Source: Faecalicoccus sp. (GTDB lineage: Bacteria > Bacillota_I > Bacilli_A > Erysipelotrichales > Erysipelotrichaceae). From it: a stretch of DNA of 8,687 nucleotides. The notes below the pieces were generated by a model, which did no database searches, was not told the origin of the DNA, and saw nothing but the letters and a program-made list of their open reading frames with translations. Location: contig JAGAWH010000204.1 of NCBI GenBank assembly GCA_017941505.1, positions 1 to 8,687 of the forward strand, written 5' to 3'. Shown piece after piece: positions 1 to 5,229 of this stretch (its first letter is position 1; each line of letters begins with the position of its first letter). The translations under genes and the position numbers were made by a program.

Positions 1-143
1 ACGGAAGAGAAATCGTATTTGCGAACAGCTGCGAAGAAATGGGCCCTGTTACTAAGAAGCTGTATGATACAATCACAGGTATTCAGCAGGGTCGTATTGA
101 AGGACCGGAAGGCTGGATCCATAAGATTCCGGTTGAAGACTAA
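1..143 (+). CDS. ilvE: Branched-chain amino acid aminotransferase, C-terminal end (partial)
   Basis: Only the last 46 codons are present; the reading frame begins at base 3 and ends at TAA 141-143. The peptide contains GREIVFAN, then EEMGPVTKKLYDTITGIQ, then GRIEGPEGWIHKI. This closely resembles the C-terminus of class IV PLP-dependent branched-chain aminotransferases, which typically read G-x-x-I-x-F-G-N-x-x-x-G-P-x-T-x-x-L-Y-D-x-x-x-G-I-Q-x-G. These enzymes transfer the amino group between glutamate and the 2-oxo acids of leucine, isoleucine and valine in the cytoplasm. The catalytic lysine and most of the PLP site lie upstream of the window, so activity cannot be judged. A good intrinsic terminator follows, so this looks like the end of its transcription unit. 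The family assignment is fairly secure; the symbol assumes the usual housekeeping enzyme. Confidence 0.85.
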   Translation, partial: GREIVFANSCEEMGPVTKKLYDTITGIQQGRIEGPEGWIHKIPVED

Positions 144-150
144 AAAAATT

Positions 151-184
151 AAGGGCGTCGGTATTATATATCGATGCTCTTTTT
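151..184 (+). terminator. Intrinsic terminator after the aminotransferase gene
   Basis: The arms AAGGGCGTCG (151-160) and CGATGCTCTT (172-181) pair over ten positions with two G-U wobbles. The loop is an 11-base A+T-rich stretch, and the T run continues to 184. It lies 7 bases after the stop codon. Confidence 0.7.
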
Positions 185-208
185 ACGAATGGAAGCGAAG
201 GTGATTGG

Positions 209-733
209 ATGCCTGAAAAAAAAGATGATGATTTCCTGGGTGGAAGGTTTGATTTCAATGGGGATGGTAAAACGGATCTTGGTGAACAGTATATTGCATA
301 TAAAATATACGAAGATATGACCAAAGATGAAAAAGAAGAAAAGCCTTCTTATTCCGATAGATCTTCTGCATGGAATACATCAGAAAGAAGAGAACGTTTG
401 AAGCCTAAGCCGATTCCGGAATATATGACGGAAGAAGAATTCAAGGAGAGGGAACAGTTATATAAAAATCATATTTCCGGGACAAATGTTGCGACCGTAA
501 TCATGTGTTTTATCCCATGCTTGTTTGTGTTTATAACATTACAGGTGTGCGCAGAATATCCTAATAACAGTGCGAATGGATTTATGTTGATACTGGTTTT
601 CGCAATTGCGTGGTTTTTCATCCGTACATCCATCCAATCAAGAGAGGAAAGCATCAAAATGTACGAAGAGCACTTCCGGAAAGAAAAAGAAGTCTATATC
701 AAATCCGTTAAACAGAATAAAAAAGATGCATGA
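209..733 (+). CDS. Uncharacterised two-helix membrane protein with an EF-hand-like loop
   Basis: This 174-residue protein has no function I recognise. Near the N-terminus, residues 15-26 read DFNGDGKTDLGE. That fits the EF-hand calcium loop, with Asp1, Asn3, Asp5, Gly6, Asp9 and Glu12 ligand positions, but with Thr instead of a hydrophobic residue at position 8. A charged, Lys/Glu-rich linker follows (about 36-90). Two hydrophobic segments at about 94-113 and 123-141 should span the membrane as a hairpin, and a charged tail of about 33 residues follows, possibly helical. There is no signal peptide, so the likely topology has both ends on the same side, probably the cytoplasm. The start is set by AAGGTGA at 198-204. 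No clear promoter is visible between the upstream terminator and the start, so expression may depend on read-through or a weak promoter. Single EF-hand-like loops occur in other small bacterial proteins; calcium binding here is inference. Confidence 0.75.
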   Translation: MPEKKDDDFLGGRFDFNGDGKTDLGEQYIAYKIYEDMTKDEKEEKPSYSDRSSAWNTSERRERLKPKPIPEYMTEEEFKEREQLYKNHISGTNVATVIMCFIPCLFVFITLQVCAEYPNNSANGFMLILVFAIAWFFIRTSIQSREESIKMYEEHFRKEKEVYIKSVKQNKKDA

Positions 734-741
734 AAAAAGAA

Positions 742-767
742 AGTCCACAGTTTAAAGTGAGTGGACT
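742..767 (+). other. Hairpin-forming inverted repeat after the EF-hand gene
   Basis: AGTCCAC (742-748) and GTGGACT (761-767) are perfect 7-base complements separated by 12 bases. No T run follows, so this is at best a weak terminator or an RNA-stabilising 3' hairpin. It could also be an operator just upstream of the next promoter. Confidence 0.4.
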
Positions 768-775
768 ATACATGT

Positions 776-804
776 TTGACAAACTAGTTTGAGTGATATA
801 GACT
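776..804 (+). promoter_or_regulatory. Promoter of the 70-residue gene, with a palindrome in the spacer
   Basis: TTGACA at 776-781 is a perfect -35 box. The -10 box is either TAGACT (799-804, spacer 17) or TATAGA (797-802, spacer 15), each matching 4 of 6. The perfect 12-base palindrome CAAACTAGTTTG (780-791) overlaps the end of the -35 box and the spacer, a typical position for a repressor operator. The operator role is inferred. Confidence 0.5.
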
Positions 805-823
805 AAATATCGAGGTAGTTTTT

Positions 824-1036
824 ATGCAAAGTTTAGTAGATGAATTAAAGGGAATTTCATTAAAAAAGCGAATTGTGACATCCGTTGAATATGATTGTAA
901 GACAGAAGAAAAAGAGGACGAAGTATTTGAAATGGTTCGCACTCTTGTGTCTGAGCATCTTGATGAGATGGCTAAAATTACATTTGATATTGAATCGGAT
1001 CACAGGGTTAAAGTAGAAGTGATTCAAAATCTGTAG
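824..1036 (+). CDS. Uncharacterised small cytoplasmic protein (70 residues)
   Basis: The gene encodes 70 residues starting MQSLVDELKG and ending VKVEVIQNL. I do not recognise a family. The composition is highly charged with no membrane segment or signal peptide. The pattern suggests strand (about 17-23), an acidic helix (about 28-50, rich in Glu), then two strands (about 51-58 and 62-68), which would make a small alpha/beta fold; this is a reading by eye only. The start is supported by GAGGT at 812-816, seven bases before the ATG. It has its own promoter upstream, and an intrinsic terminator overlaps its stop codon, so it is a complete single-gene unit. That arrangement makes a real gene likely despite the small size. 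A single cysteine (residue 25) is the only notable side chain. Confidence 0.7.
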   Translation: MQSLVDELKGISLKKRIVTSVEYDCKTEEKEDEVFEMVRTLVSEHLDEMAKITFDIESDHRVKVEVIQNL

Positions 1037-1060
1037 AAGCTTGGCTTCTACATTTTTTTT
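1033..1060 (+). terminator. Intrinsic terminator overlapping the ends of two convergent genes
   Basis: GTAGAAGC (1033-1040) and GCTTCTAC (1044-1051) form a perfect 8-pair stem with a three-base loop, followed by eight T residues (1053-1060). The stop codon of the plus-strand 70-residue gene (1034-1036) and that of the minus-strand 54-residue gene (1048-1050) both lie in the stem. Minus-strand transcripts have only a poor U tract after the stem, so termination in that direction is uncertain. Confidence 0.85.
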
Positions 1061-1212
1061 GCGTCATTTTTCATAATTCTTCCGACAATTAATCCAACGG
1101 CCAGTAAGGCAGCTCCGATATAGAGATACATATCCTTCATAGTAAAGGCAAATCCAAATAAGAATCCTGCAGCCGCAAAATCAATCAACATTACGATAAT
1201 ATATTTTTTCAT
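1048..1212 (-). CDS. Small two-helix membrane protein (54 residues), unrecognised
   Basis: Reading the complement from ATG at 1212-1210 to TAG at 1050-1048 gives 54 residues. They start MKKYIIVMLIDFAAAG and end GRIMKNDAKKM. Residues about 4-24 and 29-46 are hydrophobic and would form a membrane hairpin linked by a short turn (MKDM). The C-terminus is lysine-rich, which places both ends in the cytoplasm by the positive-inside rule. No catalytic motif is seen and I recognise no family. Three signals support a real gene: TGAGG eight bases before the start (complement of 1221-1225), a perfect extended -10 box TGCTATAAT upstream (complement of 1232-1240), and its tight fit between a terminator and a divergent promoter. 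Small size makes it easy to miss in annotation. It resembles many orphan two-helix proteins of Bacillota in general form only. Confidence 0.7.
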   Translation of the reverse strand: MKKYIIVMLIDFAAAGFLFGFAFTMKDMYLYIGAALLAVGLIVGRIMKNDAKKM

Positions 1213-1231
1213 AGCTTTTTCCTCAAAATGA

Positions 1232-1260
1232 ATTATAGCACAGACACAAGTCTTTCAAAA
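1232..1260 (-). promoter_or_regulatory. Promoter of the 54-residue membrane protein gene
   Basis: On the minus strand, TGCTATAAT (complement of 1232-1240) is a perfect extended -10 box. Upstream lies TTGAAA (complement of 1253-1258, spacer 15) or TTTTGA (complement of 1255-1260, spacer 17). A strong extended -10 can work with a weak -35. It is interlocked with the divergent pyruvate kinase promoter. Confidence 0.65.
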
Positions 1261-1269
1261 TGTGATACT
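1241..1269 (+). promoter_or_regulatory. Promoter of the pyruvate kinase-like gene
   Basis: CAGACA (1241-1246, 4 of 6) and the extended -10 TGTGATACT (1261-1269, hexamer GATACT 4 of 6) are separated by 17 bases. Transcription would start at about 1275-1278, on or next to the ATG at 1278, so the mRNA could lack a leader. There is no Shine-Dalgarno sequence before this ATG, which agrees with this reading. Confidence 0.5.
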
Positions 1270-1277
1270 CTACAGAT

Positions 1278-2264
1278 ATGGAAAAGTTAAAAATATATGG
1301 AACGATCGGACCTGCCTGTGCCGATCGGAAAATCATGGAAGAAATGTTTAAAGCAGGAATGACAGGAATGCGTTTAAACCTGTCTCATGTAGATTTATCA
1401 GACTGTATAGAATGGCTGGAAGAATTCCATTGGGCAGCAGCCAATACCGGAATTATTCCCGAATTATTGATTGATATGAAAGGACCGGAATTAAGAATCG
1501 GAAAATTTGATCAGCCTGTCTTATTGGAAAACAACACGGTTGTGGATACAGAAAAACTGAAGTTTCCTGACATTGTCTATCCGTATTTGAAAAAGGGAAC
1601 TCACATTTTATTGGATGACGGCAATCTTTTGATAGAAATATTGGATGATGAAGGGAAGCAGGCAAAAGTATTACGGGGAGGTAAGTTAACATCTTCCAAA
1701 AGCATTGCGATTGAAGGTGTCAGTGTTCCTTCACCGACATTAACTGAAGCCGATATGAACAATTTAAGTGAAGCCTATAAGTATGCGGTAACAGGGATTA
1801 TGCAGCCCTTTGTGCGAAACGCTGAAGATTTAAAGAACGTCAGGGAAGCATTGGATTCAACCGGAAATGAAAAATTGAAGATCTTTGCGAAAATTGAAAA
1901 TCAGGCAGGGGTTGACCAGATCCACGATTTATTGCCGCATTGCGATGAGATCATCATCGCCAGAGGAGATTTAGGAAATGCGGTCGGACTTACCAGACTT
2001 CCTTCTGTGCAGCACTATCTGGAAAAAGTGTGTCAGGAACACAATAAACCATATATGGTCGTAACCCAGATGTTACATTCGATGCATAATAATGCCGTAC
2101 CGACAAGAGCGGAGGTCAGCGATATCTATCATGCCGTATATAATGGTGCTTCCAGTATTATGTTAACAGGAGAGACAGCCGCGGGAAAATATCCGGTCGA
2201 AGCGATGCGCTATTTTGTCGATACAGCCAAAGAAGCGTTAAAAGACAGAGAATCGGGATATTGA
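1278..2264 (+). CDS. pyk: Pyruvate kinase-like protein lacking the C-terminal domain
   Basis: The product has 328 residues, against about 470-590 for normal pyruvate kinases, which convert phosphoenolpyruvate and ADP to pyruvate and ATP. The A-domain barrel is present: MRLNLSH (31-37, Arg32/Asn34/Ser36), DMKGPELRIG (66-75), QPFVR (176-180), KIEN (205-208, catalytic Lys205 and metal ligand Glu207), ARGDLG (228-233, Asp231), TQMLHSM (263-269) and PTRAEVSD (275-282), then TGETAAGKYPVEA. The B-domain lid runs from about 76 to 150 and includes LLDDG. The barrel ends near residue 320 and the allosteric C-domain is absent. The usual DTKGPE motif reads DMKGPE, changing the Thr next to the potassium site; the conserved Glu71 is kept. 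The ends look natural, not frameshifted. It may be an unregulated pyruvate kinase or a paralogue with another role; whether a full-length Pyk exists elsewhere is unknown. No Shine-Dalgarno precedes the ATG. Confidence 0.8.
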   Translation: MEKLKIYGTIGPACADRKIMEEMFKAGMTGMRLNLSHVDLSDCIEWLEEFHWAAANTGIIPELLIDMKGPELRIGKFDQPVLLENNTVVDTEKLKFPDIVYPYLKKGTHILLDDGNLLIEILDDEGKQAKVLRGGKLTSSKSIAIEGVSVPSPTLTEADMNNLSEAYKYAVTGIMQPFVRNAEDLKNVREALDSTGNEKLKIFAKIENQAGVDQIHDLLPHCDEIIIARGDLGNAVGLTRLPSVQHYLEKVCQEHNKPYMVVTQMLHSMHNNAVPTRAEVSDIYHAVYNGASSIMLTGETAAGKYPVEAMRYFVDTAKEALKDRESGY

Positions 2265-2288
2265 TTTTAAGGCTTTAAGTGTTATAAT
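2261..2288 (+). promoter_or_regulatory. Promoter of the thrS T-box operon
   Basis: TTGATT (2261-2266, 4 of 6) and the perfect extended -10 TGTTATAAT (2280-2288) have a 16-base spacer. The -35 box overlaps the stop codon of the pyruvate kinase-like gene (2262-2264). Transcription should begin near 2295, just before Stem I of the T-box leader. Confidence 0.7.
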
Positions 2289-2294
2289 CTAGTC

Positions 2295-2510
2295 AATGAT
2301 GATGAAAAGGATATGAGCATTTGAGCTTCGAATGTAGAGAGAGGATGGTTGGTGAAAATCCTTGCCGAAACAAATGTTTACTCCCTTGGAGTTGCCCCTG
2401 AAAAGGTGTGCCGTAAGCTTGCGTTAAAAGATAATGAGTGTACACATTTTTATGTGTAAACAAAGGTGGTACCGCGTGCGACAGACGTCCTTTGATGACT
2501 GTCGCTTTTT
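2295..2510 (+). promoter_or_regulatory. T-box riboswitch (threonine) with terminator
   Basis: This leader senses uncharged tRNA and precedes thrS. Stem I can be traced: AAGG (2307-2310) with CCTT (2384-2387), CATTTG (2318-2323) with CAAATG (2371-2376), TTCG (2327-2330) with CGAA (2366-2369), the AGAGAG motif (2336-2341), and a GGAT/ATCC apical stem (2343-2346, 2358-2361) around a GGTTGGTG-type loop. The specifier loop contains ACT (2380-2382), a threonine codon, matching the downstream synthetase. A hairpin at 2441-2458 is a likely Stem III. The conserved T-box AAAGGTGGTACCGCG is at 2462-2476, with TGGT (2467-2470) to pair with a tRNA ACCA end. The competing terminator has arms GCGACAG (2478-2484) and CTGTCGC (2499-2505) and five T residues. 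Codon choice in the loop is inferred from the fold and the neighbour. Confidence 0.93.
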
Positions 2511-2530
2511 ATATGGAAGGAGAAAAGAAA

Positions 2531-4285
2531 ATGATTAATTTTAAAGAGAATGAAGAACTGAATACTCTGAATCACAGTTGTGCCCACTTAATGGCACAAG
2601 CCATCAAACATTTGTATCCGCACGCAAAATTTTGGGTAGGACCGGTTGTCGAAGAAGGATTCTACTATGACATCGATTTAGGTGAAGATGTAATCCGTGA
2701 TGAGGACATCCCTAAGATCGAAAAGGAAATGAAAAAATGCGTGAAATCTGCTAAGCGTATCGTTCGCCAGGAAATTACCCGCGAAGAAGCTTTGGAGCAG
2801 TTTAAAGATGATGAATATAAGCTGGATTTAATTTCCCGTATGCCGGAAGGAACAAATATCTCTATGTATACACAGGGAGATTTTACAGACTTATGCCGCG
2901 GACCTCACGTTGATAACACCAAATTATTGAAAAACTTCAAGCTGTTGAAACATTCCGGTGCTTATTGGAAGGGCGATAAGAACAATAAAGTATTACAGCG
3001 TATCTATGGTGTCTGCTTACCGACCGCAGAAGAATTAGAAGCTCATTTAGCTGACTTAGAAGATGCTAAACAGAGAGACCATCGTAAGTTAGGTAAAGAG
3101 TTATCTATGTTTATGTTCTCAGAAACAGTGGGTGCCGGCTTACCGATGTGGTTACCAAATGGATTTACCGTACGCCGTATGTTGTCCGACTACATCATGG
3201 ATAAGGAATTAGAACAGGGCTATGTTCATGTTATGACACCATCTGTAGTAAGTACAGAGCTGTATAAGATTTCCGGTCACTTAGCTCACTATAAGGATGA
3301 TATGTTCCCAATCATGGAACGTGAAGGCGTTGAAATGTGCTTGCGTCCGATGAACTGTCCGGAACACATGGTTATGTATAAGAGCACTTTACATTCGTAT
3401 CGTGACTTACCGGTTCGTATTGCCGAAATCGCCAATGACTTCCGTTTTGAAGCCGGCGGTGCCTTAACCGGTATTGAACGTTCCCGTGCCTTTACACAGA
3501 ACGACAGCCATATCTTCTGCCGTCCGGATCAGATCGCATCTGAAATCAAGGATGTCACAAAGTTAATCTTAGATGTATATAAGGACTTTGGATTTGAAAA
3601 CTATTCCTTCCGTTTATCTTTACGTGATTCGGAAAATGCGGAAAAGTATTTCGGAAACGATGAGCTCTGGGAAAAGAGTGAAGCCCAATTACGTGAAGTG
3701 TTAAAGGAAATGGATGTTCCGTTCTATGAAGCACTTGGTGAAGCTGCCTTCTATGGACCAAAGATTGATGTACAGGTTCGCTCTGCCTTAGGTCATGATG
3801 TAACCTTATCTACAATTCAGCTGGATTACCAATTACCGGAACGCTTTGAACTGGAATATGTAGATACAAACAACCAGAAAGTACGCCCGGTTGTCATCCA
3901 CCGTGCTATTTTAGGTTCTTTAGACCGCTTTGTAGCCTTCTTATTAGAAGAGACAAAAGGAAATCTTCCTTTATGGTTATCCCCACGTCAGTTTGTAGTC
4001 ATCCCTGTTCATAATGAAAAACATTATGACTACGCTAAGAAGGTAGTAGAAACACTTCGTAAAGCACATTTCCGTGCAGAGCTCGATGCCCGCAATGAGA
4101 AATTAGGATACCGTGTTCGTGAAGCACAGATCAAAAAGATTTCTTATCAGCTGGTTGTCGGTGACCGTGACGAAGACGCCGGAACTGTAACCATCCGTCA
4201 GCACGGTAAGAAGGAAAGTGTTACTATGCCTTTAGAAGAAGCTATGGAAATGTTTAAGAAAGAGGTTGAAGAAAAATGTCTTTAA
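2531..4285 (+). CDS. thrS: Threonyl-tRNA synthetase without a TGS domain
   Basis: This class II synthetase charges tRNA-Thr with threonine and edits Ser-tRNA-Thr in the cytoplasm. The start at 2531 is chosen because AAGGAG (2517-2522) precedes it by eight bases; an in-frame ATG at 2438 lies inside the T-box leader and cannot be the normal start. The protein has 584 residues, about 55-60 fewer than the usual 640, because the N-terminal TGS domain is missing; it begins just before the editing domain. Editing residues are HSCAH (15-19, His15/His19) and CRGPH (122-126). The catalytic core (about 190-480) has the zinc ligands Cys276 (RPMNCPEH), His327 (NDSHIF) and His457 (VIHRAILGS), motif 2 around Arg305 to Phe321, and motif 3 at 457-470. 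The anticodon-binding domain is about 485-584. It overlaps the next gene by 10 bases. TGS-less ThrRS is also known from mycoplasmas. Confidence 0.96.
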   Translation: MINFKENEELNTLNHSCAHLMAQAIKHLYPHAKFWVGPVVEEGFYYDIDLGEDVIRDEDIPKIEKEMKKCVKSAKRIVRQEITREEALEQFKDDEYKLDLISRMPEGTNISMYTQGDFTDLCRGPHVDNTKLLKNFKLLKHSGAYWKGDKNNKVLQRIYGVCLPTAEELEAHLADLEDAKQRDHRKLGKELSMFMFSETVGAGLPMWLPNGFTVRRMLSDYIMDKELEQGYVHVMTPSVVSTELYKISGHLAHYKDDMFPIMEREGVEMCLRPMNCPEHMVMYKSTLHSYRDLPVRIAEIANDFRFEAGGALTGIERSRAFTQNDSHIFCRPDQIASEIKDVTKLILDVYKDFGFENYSFRLSLRDSENAEKYFGNDELWEKSEAQLREVLKEMDVPFYEALGEAAFYGPKIDVQVRSALGHDVTLSTIQLDYQLPERFELEYVDTNNQKVRPVVIHRAILGSLDRFVAFLLEETKGNLPLWLSPRQFVVIPVHNEKHYDYAKKVVETLRKAHFRAELDARNEKLGYRVREAQIKKISYQLVVGDRDEDAGTVTIRQHGKKESVTMPLEEAMEMFKKEVEEKCL

Positions 4286-5193
4286 AGAAAATTGTTAAGG
4301 TATTCTTAGCGGCTGCTTTAAGTATTGGTTTAGCAGCATGCTCGTCCGGTGAAAATGAAGAAGTAAAACCGGAACCGGTGAAGATCTTATGTCCGACAGG
4401 TGCACCGGGCTTGAGTCTTCTGGGCGCTTTGAATAATGATTTAGTAACTGTTGACTTTGTAGAAGGAACTGATGTACTAACTGCAGAAATGGCTAAAGAA
4501 GACAGTGAATATGATATTATCGTTGCTCCGACAAATTTAGGCGCAAAGATTTATACCAACTCTCCAAATTATAATTTGGATGCGGTACTTACATGGGGTA
4601 ACTTATATGTAGTCGGTAAAGAAGGCGTTGATCTTAGCACCGCTAACATCGCTGCCTTTGGTGAAGGTGCTGTTCCGGGTATGGTCTTCAAAAATGTCTA
4701 TGATGTCGATACGATGAAGGTTACCTGGTATAACAGTGTTCAGGAAGCCCAGCAGGCATTATTAACCGGTCAGGTTGATGCCGCCTTATTAGCACAGCCG
4801 GTGGCAGCTGCTACAATCGCCAAAGGATCGGAACAGGGATTGAATTTATCCGTTGTATCAGACCTGCAGGAATTATGGCAGACAAAGAATGAAATGGATA
4901 TCAAGGGATTCCCACAGGCCAGCTTATTTGTGAAAAAGGATTCCCAAGAAAAAGTATCTTATGTTCTGGATGGCATCAAAACATTCTTGAACAGCGTAGA
5001 TGATGAAGCCATCAGTGCTGCGATTGAAGCGGTTGGTGCAGATAAACTCGGTATTCCAAATGCCGAGCTTGCCGTTAAAACATGGAAAGCACAGAATATT
5101 AATTTTGTATCCGGTAAAGATGCGAAAAAGGATATCGAAGCATTCTTAAAAGTATTTAATATGGAATTGCCGGAAGGCTTAATCGTTGAATAA
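4276..5193 (+). CDS. ABC-type solute-binding lipoprotein, NitT/TauT-like
   Basis: The 305-residue product has a lipoprotein signal peptide: KKIVK, a hydrophobic stretch and the lipobox LAAC with Cys22 as the lipidated residue. The mature part looks like a type II periplasmic binding fold. Features are an N-terminal strand and loop (VKILCPTGAPGLS, 35-47), EYDIIVAPTN in the middle of lobe one, a hinge region near GFPQASLFVKKD, and helical C-terminal segments. This is typical of nitrate/sulfonate/thiamine-precursor (NMT1-like) binding proteins, but the ligand cannot be told. No permease or ATPase gene is in the window, so the partners are elsewhere or absent. The ATG overlaps the end of thrS, with AGAGGT (4261-4266) nine bases before it, so translation is probably coupled. 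A terminator follows the stop. Sharing the T-box transcript suggests a link to threonine supply, which is an inference. Confidence 0.75.
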   Translation: MSLKKIVKVFLAAALSIGLAACSSGENEEVKPEPVKILCPTGAPGLSLLGALNNDLVTVDFVEGTDVLTAEMAKEDSEYDIIVAPTNLGAKIYTNSPNYNLDAVLTWGNLYVVGKEGVDLSTANIAAFGEGAVPGMVFKNVYDVDTMKVTWYNSVQEAQQALLTGQVDAALLAQPVAAATIAKGSEQGLNLSVVSDLQELWQTKNEMDIKGFPQASLFVKKDSQEKVSYVLDGIKTFLNSVDDEAISAAIEAVGADKLGIPNAELAVKTWKAQNINFVSGKDAKKDIEAFLKVFNMELPEGLIVE

Positions 5194-5200
5194 ATAAAAG

Positions 5201-5229
5201 TGGACGTTTATACAAAACGTCCATTTTTT
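5201..5229 (+). terminator. Intrinsic terminator of the thrS-lipoprotein operon
   Basis: TGGACGTTT (5201-5209) and AAACGTCCA (5215-5223) form a perfect 9-pair stem with a five-base loop, followed by six T residues. The end of the convergent tetR gene (stop at 5208-5210 on the minus strand) lies inside the stem. Minus-strand RNA would have a weaker U tract (CTTTTATTT), so it may work in both directions. Confidence 0.88.

Noticed and set aside
19..204. A 61-codon plus-strand frame at the window start
   Set aside because: It is out of frame with the clear aminotransferase C-terminus (frame from base 3) and runs through the terminator; the peptide resembles nothing known.
742..767. Inverted repeat considered as a normal terminator for the EF-hand gene
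   Set aside because: The stem is only 7 pairs with a 12-base loop and no T run follows, so I list it only as a hairpin.
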